From positions 870,501 through 934,500 of the forward strand of contig NZ_QBTZ01000001.1 of the NCBI RefSeq assembly GCF_003058055.1: DNA of 64,000 nt, given 5' to 3'. Shown one piece after another: positions 1 through 7,746 of the stretch. A program made the position numbers and the translations under genes. How positions within the stretch are numbered: position 1 is the stretch's first letter; every line of letters begins with the position of its first letter. This DNA comes from Acidovorax sp. 107. GTDB lineage: Bacteria > Pseudomonadota > Gammaproteobacteria > Burkholderiales > Burkholderiaceae_C. The notes under the pieces are model-generated. The model was not told the DNA's origin, made no database searches, and saw nothing but the letters and a program-made list of their open reading frames with translations.

Positions 1-453
1 CCGTTGCACTTCGGCGTCCAGGTAGCTGTTCTGGTCGGCCAGCCAGTCGCGCGCGGCCTTCAGCTCCAGGTGGGTGCGCACCCGCGCCAGCAGCACGGCG
101 GGCTTGATGGGCTTGGTCACATAGTCCACCGCGCCCGCCTGCAGGCCGCGCTCCTCGTCGGCGATGGCGTCGAGGGCGGTCACAAAGATCACCGGGATCT
201 CGCGCGTCTCAGGCGCTGCACGCAGGGCGGCCAGCACCTCGTAGCCGTCCATCTCGGGCATCATCACATCGAGCAGGATGATGTCGGGCACCGGCTGGGA
301 CTGGGCGACCTGCAAGGCCCGCTGCCCTGAGTTGGCCACCCGCACGTGGTAGTACGGGCGCAGCAGTTGGCCAATGACGGTCAGGTTTTCGCGGGTGTCA
401 TCCACAACCAGCACCGTTTTGAGCAGGGCTTTATCGTCGGCGGGCAAGAACAT
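1..453 (-). CDS. Response regulator, receiver domain (partial, 3' end outside window)
   Basis: The frame is open from an ATG at 453 to the window edge (151 codons seen). It reads as a CheY-like receiver domain: acidic pair D18-D19 after a VLVV strand, phospho-acceptor D61 in LLDVMMPEMDGYE, and a late TKP lysine motif. After about residue 125 a helical segment (ELKAARDWLADQNSYLDAE) resembles the linker that joins receivers to HD-GYP or other output domains. Family knowledge suggests an HD-GYP c-di-GMP phosphodiesterase, but the output domain is not in the window. Start choice is moderate because no strong Shine-Dalgarno is visible. Confidence 0.85.
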   Translation of the reverse strand, partial: MFLPADDKALLKTVLVVDDTRENLTVIGQLLRPYYHVRVANSGQRALQVAQSQPVPDIILLDVMMPEMDGYEVLAALRAAPETREIPVIFVTALDAIADEERGLQAGAVDYVTKPIKPAVLLARVRTHLELKAARDWLADQNSYLDAEVQR

Positions 454-491
454 GGTCGTGGTGCTTTCGGGCGTCCTCGGCAGGGGGTGCG

Positions 492-544
492 GGTAACCAC
501 ATGTTACCGGTGTTCTGGGTGTTGCCACGCGTTTGTTCGCGTGG
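492..544. promoter_or_regulatory. Two inverted repeats upstream of the response regulator
   Basis: GGTAAC (492-497) and GTTACC (503-508) form a perfect 6-bp inverted repeat with a 5-nt centre. CCACGCG (525-531) and CGCGTGG (538-544) form a 7-bp stem with a 6-nt loop. Both lie between the end of the flavoprotein gene and the response regulator start. The first could be an operator. The second could be a weak hairpin terminator, although no T-run follows. Function is inferred. Confidence 0.3.
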
Positions 545-590
545 CGGCGGGGGCATCCGCAGGGGGCTTGCAGGACCTCTTCCCGGTGCC

Positions 591-1541
591 TCAGCCGAAC
601 GACCGCGCCATGCCCATCGCGCCCATGCGCTGGCTGATCGCAAAGAACTCCGCCACCATGTCGTCGATGATCTGCTGCGCGGTCTTGACGGCGTCAATCA
701 ATCCCACGGTCTGCCCGGCCAGCGCCGGGGCTGCCTCCATGTCGCCGTCAAAGTACACGCGCTGGATGCCCGCAAAGCTGTCGGCGGGCATCAGGCCGGC
801 CTCGTGGATGGCCTGCGTGCGCTGCGACTTGAGCGCACGGATGCAGGGGCTGGCTTTGGTGTTGAGCATCCAGGTGCCGGTCACGCCCGCATCGACGATG
901 GCGTTTTTGTAGTTGGCGTGCACGGGGCTCTCGGCGCAGCTGACAAACCGCGTGCCCATCTGCACGGCCTCGGCCCCCAGCGCAAAGGCTGCGGCCATGC
1001 CACGCCCGTCGCAGATGCCCCCGGCTGCCACTAATGGCACGTCCACCCGCGCCCGGATGGCCTGCAGCAGCACCAGGGTGGACACTTCTTCGGGGTTTTT
1101 GAACCCGCCGCCTTCACCGCCTTCCACCACCAGGCCGTCAATGCCTGCGTCCACGCATTTGAGCGCAGCGTCCACTGTGGGTACCGCGTGGTACACGGTG
1201 ATGCCCGCATCCTTGAGCGGCGCAATGAACTTGGCTGGGCTGCCTGCCGAGGTGGTCACAAACTTTACGCCCGACGCGCACACAAAGCGCAGCATGGCGT
1301 CGTCCTTCAAAAAGCGGATGGGCAGATTCACGCCAAACGGCAGGCCCAGTGCGCTCATCTTGGTGATCTCGGCCTGGCAGTTGGCCGTCTCGCCCGACGA
1401 GGTCTCGATGATGCCCAGCCCGCCCGCGCGTGACACGGCCGATGCCAGCTGCGTGCGCGCAATCCAGCCCATGGGCGCCTGGATGATGGGGTAGCGCGCA
1501 CCGGTGTGGGCGAGGACGCGGTTGGTGGCGGGTGCGGTCAT
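591..1541 (-). CDS. Nitronate monooxygenase-like FMN protein
   Basis: 316 aa TIM-barrel flavoprotein of the nitronate monooxygenase/FabK-type family, which uses FMN to oxidise nitronates. Supporting motifs are the N-terminal PIIQAPMG (residues 18-25), the glycine-rich AAGGICDGRGM phosphate-binding loop near residue 171, and GAEAVQMGTRF after it. The family's EGxEAGGHxG segment reads EGGEGGGFKN here (residues 140-149), so the usual catalytic histidine position is phenylalanine. The protein may therefore act on another substrate, and the label is family-level only. It stands alone upstream of the response regulator on the same strand. Confidence 0.8.
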   Translation of the reverse strand: MTAPATNRVLAHTGARYPIIQAPMGWIARTQLASAVSRAGGLGIIETSSGETANCQAEITKMSALGLPFGVNLPIRFLKDDAMLRFVCASGVKFVTTSAGSPAKFIAPLKDAGITVYHAVPTVDAALKCVDAGIDGLVVEGGEGGGFKNPEEVSTLVLLQAIRARVDVPLVAAGGICDGRGMAAAFALGAEAVQMGTRFVSCAESPVHANYKNAIVDAGVTGTWMLNTKASPCIRALKSQRTQAIHEAGLMPADSFAGIQRVYFDGDMEAAPALAGQTVGLIDAVKTAQQIIDDMVAEFFAISQRMGAMGMARSFG

Positions 1542-1612
1542 GGGCGGTGTCTCCTGCTATTTTTTGGAGTGCCCATTATTTCGACGGGTATGCCGTCGCC
1601 GTGTCGCCCGCG

Positions 1613-2404
1613 TTACGGGGCCGGGGCAGGTGTCTCTTGCCAGGGCAGCCGCGCCAACAGGCGCAGCCAGTCGGCGCAGGGCGGCGCAGCGGAATCTTCG
1701 GCTGGGAGGTGCCCGCCGCCCCAGTCCGCAGGCCCAGGCCAGCGCAGCCCGCTGTCGAACGTCGTCGCAACTCCCGACATCGGGTGGGGCACCGTGAGCT
1801 GCCAGGCATGCAGCCACAGCCGCTGCTGGCCCAGCCGCTCGGCCCACCAGCGGTTGAGCGGGCCCTTGCCATGCGTGGCGTCGCCGATGATGGGGTGTGC
1901 CAGGTGCTTGAGATGGCGGCGGATCTGGTGGCGTCGCCCGGTGGTGGGGAGGGCCTCGACCAGCGAGGCACGGGTGGTGGCAAAACGCGCATCGCTGGCC
2001 TCGGGCAATGTGAGCTGCGCCAGCCGCCGAAAGCGCGTGTGGGCATCCTGCACGGCGGCGTCCGCGGGCGCATCGTCGGGCTTCAAGGCATGGTCCACCT
2101 CGATGGCCTCGGGCGCCCAGCCGCGCACCATCGCCAGGTAACGCTTGTGCGTGGCGCCGTGTTCAAAGGCTTGCGACAGTGCCCGCGCCGCATCGCTGTG
2201 CAACGCCATCACCAGCACGCCGCAGGTGCCCTTGTCGAGCCGGTGCACCGGGAACACATGCTGGCCCAGCTGGTCGCGCAGGGTCTGCATCACAAACCGC
2301 GTCTCGCCCGCATCCAGCCCCGTGCGGTGCACCAGCCAGCCCGCAGGCTTGTAGACGGCCACCAGGTGCTCGTCGCGCCAGAGGATGTGCAGGGGAGGGT
2401 GCAT
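1613..2404 (-). CDS. truC: tRNA pseudouridine(65) synthase TruC
   Basis: 263 aa RluA-family pseudouridine synthase. HRLDKGT at residues 54-60 holds the catalytic Asp57, and the C-terminal half has the TGRRHQIRRHLKHL motif. Together with the short length and lack of an S4 domain, this fits TruC, which modifies U65 of tRNA, rather than RluC/D. The ATG at 2404 (MHPPLHILWRDEHLV) gives a normal N-terminus. The open frame extends further upstream to 2914, but that extension is unlike the family and was rejected. No operon partner is evident. Confidence 0.85.
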   Translation of the reverse strand: MHPPLHILWRDEHLVAVYKPAGWLVHRTGLDAGETRFVMQTLRDQLGQHVFPVHRLDKGTCGVLVMALHSDAARALSQAFEHGATHKRYLAMVRGWAPEAIEVDHALKPDDAPADAAVQDAHTRFRRLAQLTLPEASDARFATTRASLVEALPTTGRRHQIRRHLKHLAHPIIGDATHGKGPLNRWWAERLGQQRLWLHAWQLTVPHPMSGVATTFDSGLRWPGPADWGGGHLPAEDSAAPPCADWLRLLARLPWQETPAPAP

Positions 2405-2518
2405 GAAGGAAATCGTAGCCGCGGGCAGAGGCCGGGGAGGGTAAGGGAAGGCGCGGATTGTGCCGCACTGCGCTGTGCCTAGACTGGCACATCTCAACCG
2501 CCGAAAGGGAGCCCAGGT

Positions 2519-2854
2519 ATGTCCGCCGGAGACTGGAAAGACATGTACGCCGCCGCCGTGGCGGGCGACTTGGGGCTGGTGCGCCACCACATCAGCGCGG
2601 GCGTGAACCCCAACTACCAGCACCCCGAGATCCTGTGCACTCCCTTGGTGGCCAGCCTCATCCACGGCCACGACGCCATCGCGCGCTACCTGTTGGCCCA
2701 GGGGGCAGACCCGATGTTGCGGTCCGACTTTGACGACATGACCCCGCTGGAGGCCGCGCGCCGCTACCGGCGCACCGAGTTCATCGACTTGCTGCAGGCC
2801 CAGGGTGCCAAGGAAAATCGCAAGCCATTCTGGTGGCGTTGGTTGCCGGTATAG
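2519..2854 (+). CDS. Ankyrin-repeat protein, small
   Basis: 111 aa. Two to three ankyrin-like repeats are visible: an AAVAGDLGLVRHHISAGVNPN unit near residues 12-32, then HGHDAIARYLLAQGADPMLR and DDMTPLEAARRYRRTEFIDLLQAQGA. There is no signal peptide or catalytic domain. Such short proteins are usually protein-binding modules, and the partner is unknown. It is divergent from truC. An AGG-containing stretch (GAGCCCAGGT) lies just before the ATG. Confidence 0.8.
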   Translation: MSAGDWKDMYAAAVAGDLGLVRHHISAGVNPNYQHPEILCTPLVASLIHGHDAIARYLLAQGADPMLRSDFDDMTPLEAARRYRRTEFIDLLQAQGAKENRKPFWWRWLPV

Positions 2855-2900
2855 ACGTGAAGTGTGGGCACATCGGTAGAGCCCGCGCCGCCCAGGCCAA

Positions 2901-2985
2901 AGGCCGCCGTGCAAGGACCGCCCCGCCGCACGGGCGGCGTCCCCCTCGGGGCGAGGGCGCGAAGCGTCTCAGTGGGGGCTTGTTT
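2901..2985. repeat. Dispersed repeat family B, copy 1
   Basis: This stretch shares GTGCAAGG, CCGCCCCGCCGCACGGGC, GCGTCCCCCT and a terminal CGAAGCG...CTCAG...GGGG with 5871-5976. It lies in the gap between the ankyrin and TerB-like genes, which are convergent. It is GC-rich and partly self-complementary (CCCCCTCGGGG), so it could also act as a bidirectional transcription end. Confidence 0.6.
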
Positions 2986-3433
2986 CCTTCGCCCGCATCT
3001 TGGCGCCGATGTACTCGCCATGCGTCACGTGCAGCAGACCCGCTACCTTGCTGATGGTATGCATCTCGTTTTCGTCCGGGTGTGTGTCCGCGTAGGCCAC
3101 CTGCCACATGGCTTCAACCAGCCGGATCTTCTCGGCCTGCGTGAACTGCTCGTTCAGCTGGCTGGTGAAGCGCTGGTAGTCGTAGGCCGTCCGGGAGGTG
3201 GCGATGGCTTGGTCCAGCAGGTTCTGCAGCTCATCGTCACTCCATGCAAATTGGTGGCGCAGCGCGTTCACCATGATGCTGCGCTCTGCATGGCCCACGG
3301 CCGACTCGGCCCGCACCACCTCCACCAGCAGCACGGCGGCCGCCAGAGGCACAGCCTGCGCGCGTTCGGCGGGCGACGAGGACGGCGCGAGTGGGGCGAG
3401 GCTGTCAAACAGGTCTTTGAGGGCTTGGAACAT
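2969..3433 (-). CDS. TerB-like (tellurite resistance family) protein
   Basis: 154 aa from the ATG at 3433 (MFQALKDLFDSL). An all-helical protein with the TerB pattern: AAAVLLVEVVRAESAVGHAER, then a second helical repeat LVEAMWQVAYADTHPDENEMHTISKVAGLLHV that holds the acidic D-x-x-P-D-E-x-E loop typical of this fold (family knowledge: metal-binding). A longer frame to 3535 adds a proline-rich stretch and was not chosen. The role is unknown beyond a possible stress link. The stop lies within the end of repeat family B copy 1. Confidence 0.75.
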   Translation of the reverse strand: MFQALKDLFDSLAPLAPSSSPAERAQAVPLAAAVLLVEVVRAESAVGHAERSIMVNALRHQFAWSDDELQNLLDQAIATSRTAYDYQRFTSQLNEQFTQAEKIRLVEAMWQVAYADTHPDENEMHTISKVAGLLHVTHGEYIGAKMRAKETSPH

Positions 3434-3558
3434 CACTTTTTTCGGCAGGCTGGGCGAATGGGGTGGAGGCGCGGGGAGCGGGCTTGGTTCCCGAGAGGTG
3501 TTTTGGCCGCACAGTTTGTGCTCGCTGCGGCACAACGCCCCGGCGACAATCGGGGGTC

Positions 3559-4476
3559 ATGACGAAGAAAACCATACTCCCCCTGCAACTGCTGGTTGCC
3601 CCCGACAAGAACGACCCTGTGCCGCTGATCCTCTACCACGGGCGCAATTGCCCCGATGGCTTTGGCGCGGCGCTGGCCGCATGGCTGTACTACGGCGACC
3701 AGGCTGAATACGTGGGGCTGGACCACGGCGATGTCAAGACCGTGGACGACCTGCCGCCCCTGCAGGGCCGCGCGGTGTACATCCTCGACTTCTCGTTTGC
3801 CAACGAGGTGATGGCCGCCATCGACGAGCGCGCCGCCAAGCTGGTCATGCTGGACCACCACAAGAGCGCGGCCGAAAAGCTCACCGGCTTTGCCTGCCGC
3901 TGCGGTGTGGTGCACTTTGACATGAACAAGTCGGGTGCGCGGCTGGCGTGGGAGTTCTTTCACCCCCATGCACCCATCCCCGCGCTGCTGAAGTACGTGG
4001 AAGACCGCGACATCTGGAAGTGGGAGTTTGCCGAGAGCGCCGCCTTCCTGTCGGCCCTGGACATGGAAGAACAAGGCTTTGCACGCTGGCGCGAGATTGC
4101 CGACTTTACGCCCGAGCAGCTCCAACAGTTCATGGTGCGCGGCGAGGCCATGGACCAGAAATACCGCAAGCTCTGCGCCGACCTTGCCGAAGGCGCGCAG
4201 CCACTGGTGTTCAACGGCATCACCGGCCTCATGGTCAACGCCCCCGGCATGTTCCACAGCCTGGTGGGCGACATCCTGTCGGCCAAGACGGGCACCTTTG
4301 CGCTGATGTGGAGCGCGGGCGAAAAGGGCGTGAAGGTGGGGCTGCGCTCGCAGCGCAACTTTGACTGCATCGCGCTGGCCGAAAGCATGGGCGGCGGCGG
4401 CCACGCGCAGGCCTGCGGCTTCAAGATGAAGGTGGAGCGCCTGCCAGAGCTGTTGACAGGCACCTTCAACGCGTAG
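3559..4476 (+). CDS. DHH/DHHA1-family phosphoesterase
   Basis: 305 aa from the ATG at 3559. Motifs of DHH phosphoesterases (nanoRNase or pAp phosphatase relatives) are present: HGRNCPDGFGAALA (residues 28-41), ILDFSF with Asp77, the defining DHH at 99-101, and a C-terminal GGGGHAQACGF that matches the DHHA1 substrate-binding motif. It is likely a Mn-dependent cytosolic hydrolase of short oligonucleotides or a related phosphodiester. Substrate cannot be told from sequence. It is divergent from the TerB-like gene. Confidence 0.85.
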   Translation: MTKKTILPLQLLVAPDKNDPVPLILYHGRNCPDGFGAALAAWLYYGDQAEYVGLDHGDVKTVDDLPPLQGRAVYILDFSFANEVMAAIDERAAKLVMLDHHKSAAEKLTGFACRCGVVHFDMNKSGARLAWEFFHPHAPIPALLKYVEDRDIWKWEFAESAAFLSALDMEEQGFARWREIADFTPEQLQQFMVRGEAMDQKYRKLCADLAEGAQPLVFNGITGLMVNAPGMFHSLVGDILSAKTGTFALMWSAGEKGVKVGLRSQRNFDCIALAESMGGGGHAQACGFKMKVERLPELLTGTFNA

Positions 4477-4484
4477 TGCTGGGG

Positions 4485-4551
4485 TGATTTGGAGCGAAAG
4501 TCGCCTGAAGCGCTACAACTGCATGCCTGAGTAGCTATCAAAAATATAGTG
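4485..4551. repeat. Dispersed repeat family A, intergenic copy (DHH/DUF1501)
   Basis: Located between two convergent genes. It has the family features AGCGCTAcaa, a central GCATGCCTGAG, then TAGCTATCAAAAATATAG. The reverse complement shares AGCTACTCAGGCA and a TTCG..CCAAA end with the copy inside aceE at 44428-44495. No coding capacity of its own. Confidence 0.7.
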
Positions 4552-4574
4552 AACGGCGTGGAGCGCGAGCGCGG

Positions 4575-5801
4575 CTAGACCAGCCGCAGGTCCGCGCCCT
4601 TGCTCCCCGGAAACACCCGCGCCACGGCCGTGGCGTTCAGCCCGTACATCCGCGCGAACAACCCGCCCAGCACACTGCGGTAGTCGTTGAGCACGGGGTA
4701 GTCGCGGTTCTGGAACAGCGTGGTGGCGGTCAGCGCCTGCTGTTCGCCCGCGATGCGGCCACCATTCACCCCGCCACCCAGCACCCAGAACACCGTGCCG
4801 TGGCCGTGGTCTGTGCCCCGGTTGCCGTTCTCGCGGAAGGTGCGGCCAAACTCGCTGATGACCACCACCACGGTGGACTTCCACGCCGGGTCCATCTCGT
4901 CGGCAAAGCCTGCGAGGCCCCGGCCCAGTTCCTCCAGGCGGTTGGCCAGCGCACCGGTGGCGGCACCCTGGCCCACATGCGTGTCCCAGCCGCCCACGTC
5001 CACAAAGCCGATCTGGTAGCGCGACTGCATCAGCCGTGCCATGCGCCGGGCGGTGCCCTCGAATCCCTTGGTACTCAGCGCATTGCGGCTGGCGGCCTCC
5101 ATCTCGCCCTGCATGGTGCGGGCCACTTCGTCGCGGGTGGCAAAGCCTTCGTTCACCGGCGTGGCCAGCGCTGTGCCCCGGTACATGGAGGCGATGAGTT
5201 CGGCCTGCCGCGCATCCACGCCGCCCCGCCCGGCGCCTGCGCTCAGCGCGGTGTTGGGCACGTCCACCGCCCCGCGCAGCACCAGGGGCAGGGTGCTGGT
5301 GAATGCCATGGGCTGCAGCGCCGCCCCAGCGCTGTCGGCGCGCGGGTTCAGCTCGGCCACCAGCCGGTTCAGAAAGCCCGATCGGTAGTCGCGCCGCCCG
5401 CCCAGGGGCTGGCCCAGCTCGATGCTGTCCTGCGTGTCGAAGTGGCTGCGCGAGAGGTCGTCCGTGCCCGCAAACGGCACAAACGCGAGCTGGCGCTGCT
5501 GGTACAGCGGCAGCATCGATTCAGCCAGTGCCGGGTGCAGGCCCCAGTCGGGCGTGAGCGGCAGGGCGCCGCCTTCCTGCCCCGGCCGGGCGATGGCGAT
5601 GTTGGGCCGCGTCTCGTAGTAGTAGCTGCTGGCCGTAGGCACCAGCAGGCTGGCGCAGTCGTAGCCACCGCGCAAGAACACCAGCAGAAAGCGCGTGTCC
5701 TGCGCGCGGGGTGTGGCGAGCACGCTGGCGCTGTGCACGCCCAGGCCAGCACCGAGTGCGCTGGCGCCCAGGGCCTGGAGAAGGTGTCGTCTACAAAGCA
5801 T
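4575..5801 (-). CDS. DUF1501 protein, Tat-exported
   Basis: 408 aa. The N-terminus (CRRHLLQALGASALGAG) is a twin-arginine signal. The mature part has the DUF1501 hallmarks: FLLVFLRGGYD, a metal-binding-like VDVGGWDTH, and VVVISEFGRTFREN followed by GTDHGHGT near the C-terminus, which resembles the alkaline phosphatase/sulfatase-type fold. It lies directly downstream of the DUF1800 gene on the same strand, a pairing common in proteobacteria. Function is unknown; it is predicted to be a periplasmic or surface protein. Confidence 0.88.
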   Translation of the reverse strand: MLCRRHLLQALGASALGAGLGVHSASVLATPRAQDTRFLLVFLRGGYDCASLLVPTASSYYYETRPNIAIARPGQEGGALPLTPDWGLHPALAESMLPLYQQRQLAFVPFAGTDDLSRSHFDTQDSIELGQPLGGRRDYRSGFLNRLVAELNPRADSAGAALQPMAFTSTLPLVLRGAVDVPNTALSAGAGRGGVDARQAELIASMYRGTALATPVNEGFATRDEVARTMQGEMEAASRNALSTKGFEGTARRMARLMQSRYQIGFVDVGGWDTHVGQGAATGALANRLEELGRGLAGFADEMDPAWKSTVVVVISEFGRTFRENGNRGTDHGHGTVFWVLGGGVNGGRIAGEQQALTATTLFQNRDYPVLNDYRSVLGGLFARMYGLNATAVARVFPGSKGADLRLV

Positions 5802-5870
5802 GGGGCTGTCCTTTCAATCGCGCCCGAACGCATCATCGGCTGCTGCGCAGGCGCGTGCGCGGTCAAAGCC

Positions 5871-5976
5871 GTGGCAGCCGTGCAAGGGCCGCCCCGCCGC
5901 ACGGGCTGCGTCCCCCTTCCCGAAGGGCGAAGCCATTCGAGAGAAGGGGTAAGGCGCGAAGCGACTCAGGGGGATG
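5871..5976. repeat. Dispersed repeat family B, copy 2
   Basis: The gap between the DUF1800 and DUF1501 genes is almost filled by this element. It shares GTGCAAGG, CCGCCCCGCCGCACGGGC and GCGTCCCCCT with 2901-2985 and ends in CGAAGCGACTCAGGGGG. It carries about 20 bp more internally (AAGGGCGAAGCC stretch) than copy 1. Confidence 0.6.
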
Positions 5977-5990
5977 TACTCCATCTTGTT

Positions 5991-7595
5991 TCATCCGTGC
6001 ATGAACTCGGGGGACGCGAGGAACAGCAGGTTCCATTCGCGCGGCGAGGTGGCCTGCGCCAGTGCGTTGCGTGTGGCAGGGGACCAGGTGGGCTCCATGG
6101 CGCGCACGTAGGCCGTCTGCGCCAGGGCGGGCGGCATGCGCGGCGCGGCGCGTGGTGCTGCGTCATCGTTCGCTGGCGGGGCTGCGAGAGCGCCCGCCCC
6201 CAGGGCCCGCGCCATCTCAAAGCGCGTGCTCATCTGCCCAGAGCCCGACCACGACGCAGAGTCGAGCGGGTAGCCATCGGGCGTGACACGGCCATACAAA
6301 GGCTCGGCCAGCCGTTGCAGCCACGCCAGTGCAGGGTCGGTGCTGGGCAGCACAGCGTCGCCATGGGCCAGGCGCAGGCCCGCCAGCGCATAGTGCACCG
6401 GGCCCCGAAACCGCTGGCCGAGGGATGCGCGGAATTCTGGCGTGTTGAACAGCGTTTCCAGCACCGCTGCAATGTCGCCGTCGGTGCGTTCAAAGCTGCG
6501 GGCCAGGGTCTGCAGCAGCGCGGGGGGCGGGTTGTCTCCCACCAAAAAAAGCGCGATCTTGCGCGTGATGAAGCGTGCGGTGGCGGGCGCGCGGGCCAGG
6601 CGGTCCAGCGCTTCGTCCACTTCGGCCAGGCCTTCGGCGCGTAGCGGCTGGCCGAGCAGCGTCTTGGGCTCCCAGTCATGCCGCTGGGGGTTGAACTCGA
6701 ACAGGCCGTCGCGCACGTAGTGGCGGCGCAGCGCGGGCTTCATGCGTGGGGGCTCGTCGCCTGGCGGCCGCTGCGACACGCCCACGCCGGTCAGCACGCG
6801 GGCCAGCTCCTGCACGTCCTGCTGGCTGTAGCCGCCGTCCACGCCCAGCGTGTGCAACTCCATCAGCTCGCGCGCGTAGTTCTCGTTGATGCGGCCTGCG
6901 GCGTTCTGCGCGTTGTCCAGGTAGCGCAGCATGGCCGGGTGGCGTACGGTGGCGCCCAGCAGGTCGCGAAAGCGGCCCAGCGCGTGGGGGCGTATCGCGC
7001 GCTCTTCGTAGTCACCCACGAGAGCGCGCAGGTTGCCCTTGCCGGCAAACACGTTGAAGTGGTTCATCCAGAACCAGGTCATCTTCTCGCGCAACTGGGT
7101 GGGCGAATAGAGCGCGCGCAGCACAAAACGGGCGGCCGCCTCCTGCTGCAGGGCACGCATGTCCTGCTGCCAGGTCTTGAGTGCGGCCTTGCGCTCGTCT
7201 TCGGTAGGCAGGGCCTTGGCGGCGCGGTGGCGGGCTTCCATGTCGGCCGCCAGCGCCTCGATGGGGGTGCGTGAGATGGCCATGGCGTCGATCTGCGCCT
7301 GGGCCTCGCGCGGCAGCGGTGCGTTGGCACCCGGGCGCAGCTGGCTTGCCAGGTAGGCACTGATGCCCAAGCCGCCCAGTGCTTGCACGCCCTGACCGGT
7401 GCAGCCCCAGGTCACGCGGTCGAGCAGGTGGGCCTGTGTGGGTTCGTCGGTGGACGCCCAGCCGCCTGGGCCTACGGGGTTGGGCGATGCAGGGGGCGCA
7501 GCCTGGGTCGATGACACGGCGCCAAAGGCTGCATAAGCCGCCATGCCCAGCAGCAGGGTGCGGCGGTGGAGGGGCGGAAGGGAGTTGGGGGTCAT
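5991..7595 (-). CDS. DUF1800 protein, Tat-exported
   Basis: 534 aa from the ATG at 7595. The N-terminus HRRTLLLGMAAYAAFG is a twin-arginine signal followed by AQAAP-type cleavage. The body shows DUF1800 features: HLLDRVTWG, WFWMNHFNVFAGK, NYARELMELHTLG, and an IALFLV segment before a helical C-terminus. The product is probably exported folded and works with the DUF1501 protein encoded downstream. No enzymatic role is established for the family. A TTG/ATG pair 24 nt further upstream (to 7619) is possible but less likely. Confidence 0.88.
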   Translation of the reverse strand: MTPNSLPPLHRRTLLLGMAAYAAFGAVSSTQAAPPASPNPVGPGGWASTDEPTQAHLLDRVTWGCTGQGVQALGGLGISAYLASQLRPGANAPLPREAQAQIDAMAISRTPIEALAADMEARHRAAKALPTEDERKAALKTWQQDMRALQQEAAARFVLRALYSPTQLREKMTWFWMNHFNVFAGKGNLRALVGDYEERAIRPHALGRFRDLLGATVRHPAMLRYLDNAQNAAGRINENYARELMELHTLGVDGGYSQQDVQELARVLTGVGVSQRPPGDEPPRMKPALRRHYVRDGLFEFNPQRHDWEPKTLLGQPLRAEGLAEVDEALDRLARAPATARFITRKIALFLVGDNPPPALLQTLARSFERTDGDIAAVLETLFNTPEFRASLGQRFRGPVHYALAGLRLAHGDAVLPSTDPALAWLQRLAEPLYGRVTPDGYPLDSASWSGSGQMSTRFEMARALGAGALAAPPANDDAAPRAAPRMPPALAQTAYVRAMEPTWSPATRNALAQATSPREWNLLFLASPEFMHG

Positions 7596-7746
7596 GGTGC
7601 CTCGCTGGCTGCCAACCAATGGCTACCTGCATGGTGCCGCTGCGATCCACCGGGTGCAAGGCGGCGCAGCGGGTTTTACCTGCGCGATACAAACGCGGAC
7701 GAGGATGTATCGAGGGGTTTCCCAAAGCGCCCCAGCAGGAGGCGTT

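Noticed and set aside
4800..6644. 614-codon open frame across the DUF1501/DUF1800 region
   Set aside because: Spans two real genes and the gap between them on the opposite strand, with low-complexity Gly/Arg/Ala/His content and no motifs.
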